Source: Poriferisodalis sp965203655 (GTDB lineage Bacteria; Actinomycetota; Acidimicrobiia; Acidimicrobiales; Poriferisodalaceae). Taken from it: a DNA stretch of 64,000 nt. How positions within the stretch are numbered: the first letter of the stretch is position 1; the number at the start of each line of letters is the position of its first letter. The notes beneath the pieces are model-generated. The model saw only the letters and a list, made by a program, of their open reading frames with translations, searched no databases and was not told where the DNA came from. Below, in pieces: positions 46,168 to 56,405 of the stretch. Made by a program: the position numbers and the translations under genes. The stretch is taken from assembly GCF_965203655.1 (NCBI RefSeq), contig NZ_CBDBDD010000006.1, positions 372,001 through 436,000 on the forward strand, read 5' to 3'.

Positions 46168-47584
46168 TGACCGTTACCTCCGAGACGGGATCTCCCGACA
46201 GCTCAGCGTCGAGATGGGCGTTCGCAGCCACTCTGGCCTCGAACTCTTCGGGAAACAGCGTCAACGCCGAGTGCACCGGAGCGAATGCCGACGGGCCGAC
46301 GAAGCAGATCGTCGTCATCTGGTAGGGAAACGGCTTCGCCTCGAGACCGCGCTCGGGCACCGCTGCATGCGGGAAATCGCCCGGGCTGATCGAAGCACCG
46401 ACCTCGAGCAGCACGTCGAGGTCACGCGGCGTGCCGGTGCCGTCGCAGACGCGCCGCAGCACCCGCTCCAGCCAGGTGGCGCCCTCGCGGCATGGCACGC
46501 ACTTGCCACATGATTCGTGCGCGTAGAACTTCGTCAGGGTCAGCGCCGCGGCTGGGATGTCGGTGGTGTCGTCCATCACCATCACCGCTCCCGATCCCAG
46601 CATCGAGCCCTGCGGGCCCACCTCGGAGGCCTCGAAGGGCAGGTCGAGCTGTGCAGGCGTGAACCATGGCGCTGAGCCGCCGCCGGGCACGAAGGCCTTC
46701 AGCTCGCGGCCCGGATGCATGCCGCGGCAATAGTCCTCGCCGTAGATGAGGTCCCGGAACGTGGTGGTGCCGTTGGTGATCTCGTACACGCCGGGCCGCT
46801 GCACGTGGCCGCTGACGGCGATCATGCGCGTGCCCGGCGAGGTGGAGGTGCCGATGGCGGTGAACGCCTCAGCGCCGTTGCGCATGATCCACGGCAGGTT
46901 CGAGAGCGTCTCGACGTTGTTGACGATGGTGGGCTGGCCGTACAGCCCGATCGCTGCGGGGAAGTAGGGCGGCTTGAGGCGCGGCATGCCGCGGTTGCCC
47001 TCGAGACTCTCGATGAGCGCCGTCTCCTCGCCCACGACATACGCACCGGCACCGGAGTGCAGCACGATGTCCACCGAGAAGTCGGTGCCGCAGATGCTGC
47101 GCCCCACCCAGCCGGCCTCGTAGGCCTCGTTGAGCGCCTGGGCCACACGCTCCTGCGCCAGCGCCATCTCGCCACGGATGTAGAGGAAGCACTGCGACAG
47201 GCCCACCGCGTAGCAGGCAATGAGGCACCCCTCGATGAGCTGGTGCGGGTCGAGCTCCATGAGGAGGCGGTCCTTGTAGGTGCCTGGCTCGGACTCGTCG
47301 CCGTTGACGACGAGATAGCGGGGCCACACTCCCGGCGGGCAGAAACCCCACTTCACTCCGGCGGGAAAACCGGCGCCGCCGCGGCCCAGCAAGGTCGCGT
47401 CGCGCACCTCGCTGTGCACCTCGTCGGGCGGCCGCTCGAGCGCGGCCCTCAGGCCGTCGTAACCGCCGGTGGCGAGGTAGCGCTCGAGCGTGAAGCTGGC
47501 GGGATCGTCGAACCGCTCGGTGACGATGCGCGGCGCGTCGTTCGCCACGAATCCGGGTGCATGGGGAATCGTGTACGACGCCAT
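46160..47584 (-). CDS. nuoF: NADH-quinone oxidoreductase subunit F (cluster 2)
   Basis: A 474-aa NADH- and FMN-binding subunit. GRGGAGFPAGVKW (from residue 67) is the FMN/NADH glycine-rich loop, VVNGDESEPGTYKDR (about 92-106) the second. ESCGKCVPCREG plus a downstream TTIC supply the N3 [4Fe-4S] ligands. It is the electron entry site for NADH in the 14-subunit enzyme. nuoE lies 58 bp upstream; the stop overlaps nuoG. Confidence 0.96.
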   Translation of the reverse strand: MASYTIPHAPGFVANDAPRIVTERFDDPASFTLERYLATGGYDGLRAALERPPDEVHSEVRDATLLGRGGAGFPAGVKWGFCPPGVWPRYLVVNGDESEPGTYKDRLLMELDPHQLIEGCLIACYAVGLSQCFLYIRGEMALAQERVAQALNEAYEAGWVGRSICGTDFSVDIVLHSGAGAYVVGEETALIESLEGNRGMPRLKPPYFPAAIGLYGQPTIVNNVETLSNLPWIMRNGAEAFTAIGTSTSPGTRMIAVSGHVQRPGVYEITNGTTTFRDLIYGEDYCRGMHPGRELKAFVPGGGSAPWFTPAQLDLPFEASEVGPQGSMLGSGAVMVMDDTTDIPAAALTLTKFYAHESCGKCVPCREGATWLERVLRRVCDGTGTPRDLDVLLEVGASISPGDFPHAAVPERGLEAKPFPYQMTTICFVGPSAFAPVHSALTLFPEEFEARVAANAHLDAELSGDPVSEVTVSV

Positions 47585-47642
47585 CAGCCGAGCCTTCCGC
47601 CGTCCGACGCGGGCCGCACGCCAACGCGGCGGCTACCAGCCC

Positions 47643-48272
47643 TCATGACGAACCTGCTCCGTTGGGGGCCGGCGCCGCCAGCCAGACCGGCTGCTCATTG
47701 ACCGATTCGGGAGGCACGGCCCCGACCGCTCGGTCGGCCGGGATGTGCTGGCGCACGCGAGCAGTGATGCCGTGCTGAGGGATCTCACTGTCGAGACTGC
47801 CCGATGCCAGATCGTCGATGAGCTGATCGAACCCCTCGGTGTCGACCCGGTAGCGGTACCGGTAGTTCACCTGCAGGCACGGCGCCTCGGTGCAGGCGGC
47901 TTGGCATTCTGCGGATGCCAGGGTGAACATGCCGTCGGGCGTCGTGCCGCCGGCGCGCACCCCGAGGCGCTCTTCGGCGTGCTCCATCAGCTCGACCGCC
48001 CCGGCGAGCGCGCACGACATGGTGACGCAGACGTTCACGAGGTACTTGCCGACGGGCTCACGCTTGAACATCTCGTAGAACGAGCAGGTGCCGAGCACCT
48101 CGGCGGGTGTTGTGTCGACGAGCTCGGCGATCTCGATCATCGCCTCGGGCGTGACCCAGCCGGCCTGTCCTTGCGCGACGTGCAGCAGCGGGATCATCGC
48201 GGAACGGCGCTTCGGGTAGCGGCCGATGATCTCGCCCGCGAGCGCCCGGTTCTCCTCAGTGAAGAAGCTCAC
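47643..48272 (-). CDS. nuoE: NADH-quinone oxidoreductase subunit E, [2Fe-2S] (cluster 2)
   Basis: A 209-aa thioredoxin-fold subunit. Ligands C82, C87 (CVTMSC) and C123, C127 (CQAAC) bind the [2Fe-2S] cluster N1a. RRSAMIPLLHVAQGQAGWVT is the helical N-terminal domain. The C-terminal 45 residues are a low-complexity tail (VGAVPPESVNEQPVWLAAP). It pairs with NuoF. Confidence 0.95.
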   Translation of the reverse strand: MSFFTEENRALAGEIIGRYPKRRSAMIPLLHVAQGQAGWVTPEAMIEIAELVDTTPAEVLGTCSFYEMFKREPVGKYLVNVCVTMSCALAGAVELMEHAEERLGVRAGGTTPDGMFTLASAECQAACTEAPCLQVNYRYRYRVDTEGFDQLIDDLASGSLDSEIPQHGITARVRQHIPADRAVGAVPPESVNEQPVWLAAPAPNGAGSS

Positions 48273-48333
48273 TGCCGGCCTGTCCCTTCGCCGTCCGGCG
48301 CGGTGTCGACGCTGACGCGGCGGTCGCAGACCC

Positions 48334-49662
48334 TCACCGGTCTACCTCCCCCATGATCGGGTCGACGGAGGAGATGACGGCGATCGCGTCGGCGATCAGG
48401 CCGCCGTACATCAGATGAGGCAGGCTCTGGAGGTTGACGAACGACGGTGCCCGGATGTGCACTCGCTGCGGCTTGGGACCGCCGTCGGACACGAGGTAGC
48501 AGCCCAGCTCGCCGCGCGGCGACTCCACCGCCACGTAGGTCTCGCCGGGCGGCACGCGGAAACCTTCCGTGAAGATCTTGAAATGATGGATCAGGGCCTC
48601 CATCGACTCGTCGATGCGGGCCCGCGGCGGCGGTGTGACCTTGCGGTCCTCGGTGCGGTACGGGCCCTTCGGCATCATGTCGAGGCACTGTTCGACGATG
48701 CGCATTGACTCGCGTATCTCGTTCAGCCGGATCGCGTAGCGATCGAAGGTGTCGCCGTACGCGCCGACCACGACATCGAACTCCACCTCGTCGTAGGCCA
48801 GGTACGGCATGGTGCGGCGCAGATCCCACGCCTCTCCGGTGCTGCGCAGCAGGGGTCCTGTGGCTGACATGGCGATGGCCTCATCAGCCGTGATGACGCC
48901 GACACCCTGGGTGCGGTCCCGCCAGATCGGCTGGCCGGTCATCAGCGTGTCGAACTGCTCCAGCCGGTCCGGCAGCACGGCCAAGATGTGCTCCACATCC
49001 GCCTGCCACCCGTCCGGCAGGTCCGCCGCGACTCCACCCGGCCGGATGTAGTTGTGGTTCATCCGCAATCCGGTGACGCTCTCGAAGAACCGCAGGATTT
49101 CCTCGCGCTCCTTCCACCCGTAGAGCATCATGCCGACCGCGCCGAGGTCCATGCCGTTCGTCGCCAGGAACAGCAGGTGCGAGCTCATGCGATTCAGCTC
49201 GCACATGAGCATCCGGATCCACGTGGCACGGGGCGGGATCTCGGTGCCGAGCAGATCTTCGACCGCCAGGCAGAACACCAGCTCGTTGAACAGCGGCGAG
49301 GCGTAGTCCATCCGGGTGACGTTGGTCGGCCCTTGCAGGTAGGTGAGATCCTCGGCGGTCTTCTCCATGCCGGTGTGGAGGTACCCGATGATCGGCTTGG
49401 ACCGCAGCACGGTCTCGCCCTGCAGTTCCATCGCGATGCGCAGCACGCCATGGGTGGAGGGATGCTGGGGGCCCATGTTGATGAGCATCGGCTCATCGGC
49501 TGGATCTGTGTCTGATTGCGCCGATGGAACATCGGCGGTATCTGATGCCGCCGATGCCGCCTCGGTTTCGTCGTCGACGACAGCGGCGGCGAGTGCTGCC
49601 TCCTCGGAGATGCGCAGCACGGCATCGGTCGGCCGGCGCACGGGAGTCGTGGAGGTGCTCAT
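48334..49662 (-). CDS. nuoD: NADH-quinone oxidoreductase subunit D (cluster 2)
   Basis: A 442-aa quinone-binding subunit. INMGPQHPSTHGVLRIAMEL (about 61-80) and IGYLHTGMEKTAED (about 92-105) are the key loops; the second has T97 where the first NuoD has arginine. GELGCYLVSDGG closes the family signature. The N-terminus carries about 55 extra acidic, Ala-rich residues (DETEAASAASDTADVPS). Coupled to nuoC upstream by a 4-bp overlap. Confidence 0.95.
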   Translation of the reverse strand: MSTSTTPVRRPTDAVLRISEEAALAAAVVDDETEAASAASDTADVPSAQSDTDPADEPMLINMGPQHPSTHGVLRIAMELQGETVLRSKPIIGYLHTGMEKTAEDLTYLQGPTNVTRMDYASPLFNELVFCLAVEDLLGTEIPPRATWIRMLMCELNRMSSHLLFLATNGMDLGAVGMMLYGWKEREEILRFFESVTGLRMNHNYIRPGGVAADLPDGWQADVEHILAVLPDRLEQFDTLMTGQPIWRDRTQGVGVITADEAIAMSATGPLLRSTGEAWDLRRTMPYLAYDEVEFDVVVGAYGDTFDRYAIRLNEIRESMRIVEQCLDMMPKGPYRTEDRKVTPPPRARIDESMEALIHHFKIFTEGFRVPPGETYVAVESPRGELGCYLVSDGGPKPQRVHIRAPSFVNLQSLPHLMYGGLIADAIAVISSVDPIMGEVDR

Positions 49663-50192
49663 CGGCCTTCGACCGCCTTGAACTGCACCGGGATCGCGCC
49701 GATCGCGTAGTCCTTTCGCAGCGGGTGGCCGACCCAGTCGGGCGGCATGAGAATCCGGCTCGGATCAGGGTGATCGATGAAGCTGATGCCGAACAGGTCG
49801 GCCGCTTCTCGCTCCGGCGCTTCGGTGCCCGGGTACAGATTCACTGCCGAGGGCACCTGCGGATCGTCCGCGGGAACCTGTGTGCGGATGCGCAGCCGCC
49901 GCCGCCCTCGCATGTCCAGCAGATTCACCACCACCTCGAACCGCTCGGGCTCGACCCCCGGGGGCACCACCCGGCTGCGATTCGTGAGCGCGTCGACAGC
50001 ACACAGGTCGACGCAGAGCTCGAAGCCGTCTGCCGCAGCCAGAGCGAGCACATCGGGGTACTCCTCGCGGCTCGGATAGATCACCACCTGACCGCGCTCG
50101 TCCGTGCAGGGCACGCCGAACATCATCGGCTGATCGCTCGCTTCCCCTTCGGGCGCGGCATCGTCGGTCTCTGCGGCGTCGTCGGCCATCAA
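49659..50192 (-). CDS. nuoC: NADH-quinone oxidoreductase subunit C (cluster 2)
   Basis: A 177-aa 30-kDa subunit. REAADLFGISFIDHPDPSRI and DWVGHPLRKDYAIGAIPVQF are the conserved C-terminal motifs; the N-terminus is short and acidic. Overlaps nuoB upstream and nuoD downstream by 4 bp each, indicating tight translational coupling of B-C-D. Confidence 0.94.
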   Translation of the reverse strand: MMADDAAETDDAAPEGEASDQPMMFGVPCTDERGQVVIYPSREEYPDVLALAAADGFELCVDLCAVDALTNRSRVVPPGVEPERFEVVVNLLDMRGRRRLRIRTQVPADDPQVPSAVNLYPGTEAPEREAADLFGISFIDHPDPSRILMPPDWVGHPLRKDYAIGAIPVQFKAVEGR

Positions 50193-50779
50193 TTCGCCGC
50201 CAGGCCGGATTGCGGCACTCCATGTGCCGCCAGGTCCACCGCAGCGCCGCCGCGGTGCTCGGCGCGCCGCTGCATCAGCTCACCGGTGCGGATCTTCTCG
50301 TGCAGAGCCAAGATGGCGTGCAGCAGCGTCTCGGGCCCCGGCGGGCAGCCAGGTGCGTACATGTCGACCGGCACCACCTGATCGACGCCCTGCACGATGG
50401 CGTAGTTGTTAAACATCCCCCCGCTGGAAGCGCAGACGCCCATCGACAGCACCCACTTGGGCTCCATCATCTGGTCGTAGATCTGGCGCAGCACCGGCGC
50501 CATCTTCTGGCTGACACGGCCCGCCACGATCATCAGGTCGGCCTGGCGAGGCGAGGCCCGGAACGTCTCCATGCCGAAGCGCGCTAGGTCGTAGTGCGCG
50601 GTGCCGGTCGCCATCATCTCGATCGCGCAGCAGGCCAGTCCGAACGTGGCCGGCATCAGGCTCCGTCGCCGAGCCCACTTCACCAGCTCCTCCACCGGTG
50701 CGGTGAAGACGTTGTGCCCGAGCCCGGCGAGGCCGTCGTCAATGCCGAGGCGCGACTTGAGGTCGTCGAGTCCCGCCAT
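50189..50779 (-). CDS. nuoB: NADH-quinone oxidoreductase subunit B, N2 cluster (cluster 2)
   Basis: A 196-aa subunit holding cluster N2. C50-C51 (GLACCAIEMM), C116 (MGVCASSGG) and C145 (YAPGCPPGPE) are the ligands. FRASPRQADLMIVAGRVSQK is the family core. The ATG at 50779 is used because it makes the TGATG coupling with the nuoA stop; a longer frame into nuoA is spurious. Confidence 0.95.
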   Translation of the reverse strand: MAGLDDLKSRLGIDDGLAGLGHNVFTAPVEELVKWARRRSLMPATFGLACCAIEMMATGTAHYDLARFGMETFRASPRQADLMIVAGRVSQKMAPVLRQIYDQMMEPKWVLSMGVCASSGGMFNNYAIVQGVDQVVPVDMYAPGCPPGPETLLHAILALHEKIRTGELMQRRAEHRGGAAVDLAAHGVPQSGLAAN

Positions 50780-51282
50780 CAGCCCGCCTCCGCCATCGCC
50801 GCGCTGGATTGATCGGCGCCGGCGGGCACGAACTCGCGGCCGGCCAGCCCGACCGTGCGCACGCCGGTCACACCGCTGCGAGTGGCCGGCGGCAGCGGCA
50901 TCATGCGGCGCTTGCGCGGGCCCCACTCCAGCCCGCCCATCGCCAGCTCATAGACAAACGACAGGAAGAAGATCACGACGAAGATCAGCATCGCCATGAA
51001 CCCGAAGAGTCCCAATTCGGCGTTCGCGACCGCCCACGGGTACAGGAAGACGATCTCGATGTCGAACATGATGAACAGCATCGCCACGAGATAGAAGCGG
51101 ACCGGGAATCGCTCGGGAATGTCCGCCTGATCGACGATGCCGCACTCGTACGACGCCAGCTTGGCGTTGGTGGTGCGCTGGGGAGCCAGCAGCCGCGAGG
51201 CGACGATGCTCAGCAGCACGAACACCACGGCAAGCACGCCGAGCACCAGCACCGGCAGGTATTCCGCCAAGCCGCTGTTCAT
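50779..51282 (-). CDS. nuoA: NADH-quinone oxidoreductase subunit A (cluster 2)
   Basis: A 167-aa membrane subunit. ASYECGIVDQADIPERFPVRF, then RFYLVAMLFIMFDIEIVFLYP (core MFDIEIVF) and a third helix are family hallmarks. A hydrophilic C-terminal tail of about 50 residues follows the last helix (MMPLPPATRSGVTGVRTVG), longer than usual. First gene of the 14-gene operon; the upstream 306-aa membrane protein ends 69 bp earlier on the same strand. Confidence 0.94.
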   Translation of the reverse strand: MNSGLAEYLPVLVLGVLAVVFVLLSIVASRLLAPQRTTNAKLASYECGIVDQADIPERFPVRFYLVAMLFIMFDIEIVFLYPWAVANAELGLFGFMAMLIFVVIFFLSFVYELAMGGLEWGPRKRRMMPLPPATRSGVTGVRTVGLAGREFVPAGADQSSAAMAEAG

Positions 51283-51351
51283 GACCCGGTCCCCCTCTGC
51301 GCGTCGCCGATCAGATGCCGATCCCAGTCTGGCCCAAGCGAGGCCAGACCG

Positions 51352-52272
51352 TCACTGGCCCGCAGCTTCGCGTACCGCCCAGATGGCCTGGTCCCTGCGA
51401 TGCAGGTGATAGCAGCCCAAACCGAACAGCAACGCCGAGAAGATCGTCAGCAGGGCCGGTCGAAGCCTGACGCTGCCGTGGTCGCGCACCATCACGACGG
51501 AGTACACGGGAGCAGCCTCGTCGACGACCGGAACGACCTTCACGATCTCTCCCTTCGCATCGAGGAGGTTCGGATCCAACTCGGCCCTCGGCTTGTACGG
51601 CTGGATCTGAACGACCGCGTAGTGCGGTTCGCCCCTGCTCGGGAAGAAGTACTGCGTGATGACGTTGTCGGGAATGCCCAGCGGCCGGTAGCGCTCGCCA
51701 CCCCGGATCAGCACCCGGTGCGTCTTGTAGTGGTCGGCCGCCGTGAACAGACAGGAATTCACGGCGAGCAGGCGCCTCGGATCGGTGTCGTCGCATACGA
51801 CGTGTCCGTCTGCCGCCGATCGAACATCAGTCACGAATGCCTGCGCCGCGAGGATCTCGGGATCTACGACCTCGTCCTCGCTGACCGCCGTTTCCTCCTC
51901 ATCGTCATCCTCGTTGCTCGTGACGACGATCTCGGTCCAGTCGCGAGGTGGCTGGCCGACGCCGCGGTACGCCGAGAGTTGCTGCACTTCGGGAATCAAC
52001 GACGTCTGCGTGTCTCCGGTGACCTGCAGCACGTTCCATCCAGGCTGGCTGCCGATCCAGCCGATGCCGAACACCCACCACACGATGGCCATCAGCAGCA
52101 TCCAACCCCATAGCCCCGTCCACGCTACGAGGAAGCCAAGCCGGACGCCCAAGTTGGTCGCCAGCAGCAGATACACAGAGCCGCACAGCACGGCGATGCC
52201 GATGAGTACCGCCAAATAGCCAGTAAGGACCGGATCCCAGCTGACAATGCCGAGAACGTGCACGGCACTCAT
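51352..52272 (-). CDS. Membrane protein of the respiratory block, unknown function
   Basis: A 306-aa protein. Two or three N-terminal membrane segments (residues about 13-38 and 42-72) precede a soluble domain of about 190 residues, and one C-terminal segment (LRPALLTIFSALLFGLGCYHL) closes it. A very acidic linker (NEDDDEEETAVSEDEVVD) lies in the middle. Cysteines are few and there is no haem motif. It is coupled to the dihaem cytochrome c gene by a 4-bp ATGA overlap and sits between the bc genes and nuoA, so it is probably an accessory or assembly subunit of either complex. No family recognised. Confidence 0.7.
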   Translation of the reverse strand: MSAVHVLGIVSWDPVLTGYLAVLIGIAVLCGSVYLLLATNLGVRLGFLVAWTGLWGWMLLMAIVWWVFGIGWIGSQPGWNVLQVTGDTQTSLIPEVQQLSAYRGVGQPPRDWTEIVVTSNEDDDEEETAVSEDEVVDPEILAAQAFVTDVRSAADGHVVCDDTDPRRLLAVNSCLFTAADHYKTHRVLIRGGERYRPLGIPDNVITQYFFPSRGEPHYAVVQIQPYKPRAELDPNLLDAKGEIVKVVPVVDEAAPVYSVVMVRDHGSVRLRPALLTIFSALLFGLGCYHLHRRDQAIWAVREAAGQ

Positions 52273-53417
52273 TCGTCGTCTCCCGCTTCATGGAGCATTT
52301 CGAAGCCCATAGTCTTCTGGCGTTCTGGATCGAGACTGCGCTCATAGGCGGCGATCTTCTGGATGTCTTCCTCATCCAGCACCTTCTTGAAACCCGGCAT
52401 GCCGTAGTTGCCGAGGCGAGCGAACTCGCCGTACGGCACGTTGTCGTCGGCACCGTTGGAGATGAACGACACGTGATCGTTGAAGTCGGGGAATAGCCGT
52501 CGGAGGCTCACACCGTTGAGCGCCGGCCCGTAACGACCCGCTCCGTCGGGACCGGGAAGCACTTCAACCGTTCCTCCATTGTTGGGCAATCGAGCCGTGC
52601 CGCGGGCGGGCCAGCGCGGCGTGTGGCAGCGCGCGCAATGCAGGTCGAACAAGATCTTTCCGTCGGTCGCTCCTTGGTACTCATCGGACGCCTTCGCGGC
52701 CTCGAAACGTGCCTCGGCTCGAGCCCTCGCCTCTGTGTTGTCTTCGTCGTCTTTGTCGATCCTGGCATCCCACAGCCACGCCACCAGGTCATCGATCTCC
52801 TGGTCGTTGAGCGGGCCACCGCCATCGAGTCCCCACGCAGGCATGACACCTCTGCCGTACACCAAGATCTGCCGCACCTCGCTGACCTCGTCCAGCGTCT
52901 CGGCTTCGGTGTCGAATCGGGTAAAGACATCGTCAAGAGATGGGGCTTCCCATGTCGTGTTGATGGTGAACGACGTCTTGTCGATGAACTGGTGACCGAT
53001 GTCGAGCACCACCGGTGCGAACCTCGCGCCACCCAGGTCGGCACCGTGGCAGTCGGTGCATTCCTGCTCGGCAGCCAGCGCTGCACCACGACTCACAGCC
53101 GACTCGGAGAACGAGGTCTCTGCCCCTGAACGACGACCGCCTTCGAGCATCCAGTACACCGGCAGAACCAATGCCATGATCAGCAGCATCAAGACACCGA
53201 ACGCCTGCACCTTCTCAAGACGGCGGCCCTCCAGTTCTTCGTCATCGGGCAAGCTGCCGCGATTGGGTGCCAGCTCGATCTCGCTGCCCACCTCTGCCTT
53301 GGCTTGGCGAATGTTGACGAAGACGTAGATCGCCCAGCCGACGACCACGATCGTCAACAGCACGATCGCGATCGATCGCTCCGTGCTGGCAGCCAGCATG
53401 TGGCTGAACTCAGGCAC
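52269..53417 (-). CDS. Membrane-bound dihaem cytochrome c (bc complex)
   Basis: A 382-aa protein with two membrane segments (residues about 14-36 and 70-90) and two haem c motifs: CTDCH at 120-124 and CARCH at 261-265. Likely axial methionines are in VMPAWGLDG and YGMPGFKKVL. It would carry electrons from the Rieske protein toward the oxidase, as the dihaem QcrC does in Actinobacteria, though domain order differs. GTG at 53417 is chosen for a GAGGGG site 7-8 bp upstream; it overlaps the Rieske stop. ATG at 53399 is the alternative. Confidence 0.9.
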   Translation of the reverse strand: MPEFSHMLAASTERSIAIVLLTIVVVGWAIYVFVNIRQAKAEVGSEIELAPNRGSLPDDEELEGRRLEKVQAFGVLMLLIMALVLPVYWMLEGGRRSGAETSFSESAVSRGAALAAEQECTDCHGADLGGARFAPVVLDIGHQFIDKTSFTINTTWEAPSLDDVFTRFDTEAETLDEVSEVRQILVYGRGVMPAWGLDGGGPLNDQEIDDLVAWLWDARIDKDDEDNTEARARAEARFEAAKASDEYQGATDGKILFDLHCARCHTPRWPARGTARLPNNGGTVEVLPGPDGAGRYGPALNGVSLRRLFPDFNDHVSFISNGADDNVPYGEFARLGNYGMPGFKKVLDEEDIQKIAAYERSLDPERQKTMGFEMLHEAGDDE

Positions 53418-54297
53418 AGTGCGGCCCCTCAAGACCCTGACCCGTGGTGTCAATACCGATGGCAGGGCCTTGGGACACGCGCCCGGTATCGACGAACACG
53501 CTCCCGTCTTCGATCGTCACCGGGAACCGGTCCATGCCGCGTGGCGCGGGACCCGACTTCTTTTCGCCGACACGGTTGTACTTCGAGCCGTGGCAGGGGC
53601 ACTCGAACCACTGCGAGCTGCCGCACACCGGCACCTTGCAGCCCAAGTGCGGGCACACCTGCCACAGCGCCACATATCCCAGCTTCATGCCCTCGAGCAC
53701 CGATCCGCCGTAGGTTGCCTCGGCGTTCTCCAGAGTCGCGGCATCGGTCGGATATGGCTGGATGTAGCTCCGCGCCTCGGAGAAGTACGAGAAGTTCTCC
53801 GCGGGAGTCCCCGACGCAATCGCCTCGTCCACTGCGTCGACCGTGCCGATCTTGATCTTCGAGCCAAAACCGGTCGTCGGGCGGGGCCACAGGAAGGCGA
53901 TCATGGCGGCGTTGAAGGTGCCCAGACCGGTCGCCATCAGCAGGACCGACGACCGGTTCAGGAACTGCCGGCGCGTGACCCCGACTTCCGCGGCAGGCGG
54001 CGGCGCCCAGTCCTGCGGCAGCTCGGGCTCGTCGACCGCGACAGGCGGCGGGCGGCGTTCAAGCGCCACAGAGCGCTCGAGCTCGCGTGCCTCTGAGCTG
54101 ACGCCGAACGCGCCGGCGTCGTCGTCGGGGGGTGCCTCGCCTGCACTGGCGGCCGCCATCTCGTCACGACGGCGGGTCTCACGCGACAGGTAGCCGAGCC
54201 CCGAGACGTCACGGCGACGCAATGACACAAAGCCGACCACCGCACCGAGCACGACGATGACCGGTATGGCAATCGCGAGGATGGTTCCGGTGGACAT
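53410..54297 (-). CDS. qcrA: Rieske iron-sulphur protein of the bc complex
   Basis: A 295-aa Rieske subunit. An N-terminal membrane helix (about 5-25) precedes a long acidic/proline linker, a twin-arginine-like TRRQFLNRSSVLLMATGLG with a second helix (about 115-137), then the [2Fe-2S] domain: CPHLGC (215-220) and CPCHG (233-237) give two cysteine and two histidine ligands. It oxidises quinol and delivers electrons to the cytochrome c. The two-helix N-terminus with TAT-like motif is common in actinobacterial Rieske proteins. Between the cytochrome b and dihaem c genes. Confidence 0.95.
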   Translation of the reverse strand: MSTGTILAIAIPVIVVLGAVVGFVSLRRRDVSGLGYLSRETRRRDEMAAASAGEAPPDDDAGAFGVSSEARELERSVALERRPPPVAVDEPELPQDWAPPPAAEVGVTRRQFLNRSSVLLMATGLGTFNAAMIAFLWPRPTTGFGSKIKIGTVDAVDEAIASGTPAENFSYFSEARSYIQPYPTDAATLENAEATYGGSVLEGMKLGYVALWQVCPHLGCKVPVCGSSQWFECPCHGSKYNRVGEKKSGPAPRGMDRFPVTIEDGSVFVDTGRVSQGPAIGIDTTGQGLEGPHCA

Positions 54298-54309
54298 GCC
54301 GACGTGCTC

Positions 54310-55077
54310 CTACAGGTGGAAGATGCCGTGCAGACCGGTGTCCCACGGGTAGGTGAAGTTGAATCCCTGCCCGCGGAAGAACGAGCCGATGATGACCAGC
54401 ACCGCCCAGAACATGAGGTGGATCGTCTGGACGGAGATGGCGAACTTGCGGTCCTCGGGCCGCTGCGACGGGTTCTTGTCGATGTAGGGCGCAAACCCCA
54501 GCAGCACCAGCACAACGCCGGGAATCGTCACGCCCGCGATCATCGGGTCGAACATCGTGAGCAGTTCCTGCAGGCCCAGGAAGTACCACGGCGCCTTGGA
54601 GGGGTTGGGCGTCTCGTTGTGGTTGGCCAGCTCGAGCAGCGGCGCGTTGATGAACAGCGAGAACACCAGCGTGAAGGCCGTGATGAACAGCGCTGCGGTG
54701 AACTCTGCGGCCAGCAGGTGAGGCCAGACGTGGACCTTGTCGCCCGGGGAGGCCTTGACGTCTTGAATCGAACCCGACTTGACGACCGTCAGCAGACGGT
54801 GGGTGTTGCCCGCCGGTCCCGCCATCAACGGCGGGAGCGTCGTGGCCACGCCGCCGCCGGCCGCAGCCGGTCCGCGGGCGCCAGCCATGCCTGCGACAGC
54901 GGGCGCTCCGCCCGGCTGCTGGCTGGCCTCGAGCAGCGAGCGCGGGATCGTGACGCCGTCGTCGTCATCCGGCTGCGCAGCTGCAGGAGCATCGCCTTCG
55001 CCGGGCGCGGGAGCGCCCGTAGCGCGAGCCCTGGCTTCGGCGCTGCGCCGCAGGAGGTGTTCGGGGATCTCAGTCAT
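54310..55077 (-). CDS. Cytochrome b subunit IV-like C-terminal part (split QcrB)
   Basis: A 255-aa protein equivalent to the C-terminal half of cytochrome b (subunit IV of b6f). Helices at about 124-146, 180-200 and 215-233 surround the quinol-site loop SKAPWYFLGLQELL. The usual PEWY is APWY here. The N-terminal 90 residues are an unusual Ala/Pro/Gly-rich extension with two copies of an IP-x2-LL-x2-S motif (residues 2-12 and 42-52). No haem histidines are expected in this half. It lies 35 bp after the cytochrome b gene and 12 bp before the Rieske gene. Confidence 0.9.
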   Translation of the reverse strand: MTEIPEHLLRRSAEARARATGAPAPGEGDAPAAAQPDDDDGVTIPRSLLEASQQPGGAPAVAGMAGARGPAAAGGGVATTLPPLMAGPAGNTHRLLTVVKSGSIQDVKASPGDKVHVWPHLLAAEFTAALFITAFTLVFSLFINAPLLELANHNETPNPSKAPWYFLGLQELLTMFDPMIAGVTIPGVVLVLLGFAPYIDKNPSQRPEDRKFAISVQTIHLMFWAVLVIIGSFFRGQGFNFTYPWDTGLHGIFHL

Positions 55078-55112
55078 CTGCGTGTACTCATCGGCCTGTG
55101 TTCACCAAGGAC

Positions 55113-55913
<801 letters not shown>

Positions 55914-55976
55914 ATCTGTTCGATCTAGGTGGATCGGATCCTTCGCGGTCGCAGCACTACAAGCATCGGACCCGGA

Positions 55977-56393
55977 CTACAGCCGCATTCCGTAGGCGTA
56001 GCCGTGGGTGTGAGTCCTGCCGTGGACATCGCCCGACGGCGGTGGATTATTGCTGACCCGCCCCAAGGTGATCACGCCGGTCGGGCAGCGGTCGACGCAC
56101 AGCGCGCACCGAGTGCATACGTCGTCGTCGATGATGAAGATGGCGTTGTCGGTGGGATCCAGCCCCGGCAGGTCCACGCCTACTGCCTCATCGACGGCTT
56201 CGGTGGAGACGTACCAGATGCACTTCCACGGGCAGATGTCGACACAGCCCTCGCATTGGATGCACTCGGACTGGTCGATGTTGATGAACTGTTTGGGCTT
56301 GACCGCGGCGTCGAGGTAGCCAGCATCAACCTGATGCAGGACGTAGTCGTCCCGGAACTTGGGCATAGGCGGGTTTGCGTCGGTCGAAGCCAT
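55977..56393 (-). CDS. Two-[4Fe-4S] ferredoxin encoded with the bc complex
   Basis: A 138-aa ferredoxin-like protein. Ligands C44-x2-C47-x2-C50-x3-C54 (CIQCEGCVDICP) and C93-x2-C96-x2-C99-x3-C103 (CTRCALCVDRCP) bind two [4Fe-4S] clusters, separated by an acidic insert with a hydrophobic core. The C-terminal tail is His-rich (VHGRTHTHGYAYG). A ferredoxin inside a bc operon is uncommon; it might link the quinol pool to low-potential carriers or to the EFG-less complex I. Followed within 63 bp by the cytochrome b gene. Confidence 0.85.
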   Translation of the reverse strand: MASTDANPPMPKFRDDYVLHQVDAGYLDAAVKPKQFINIDQSECIQCEGCVDICPWKCIWYVSTEAVDEAVGVDLPGLDPTDNAIFIIDDDVCTRCALCVDRCPTGVITLGRVSNNPPPSGDVHGRTHTHGYAYGMRL

Positions 56394-56405
56394 GAGATCG
56401 CGCTC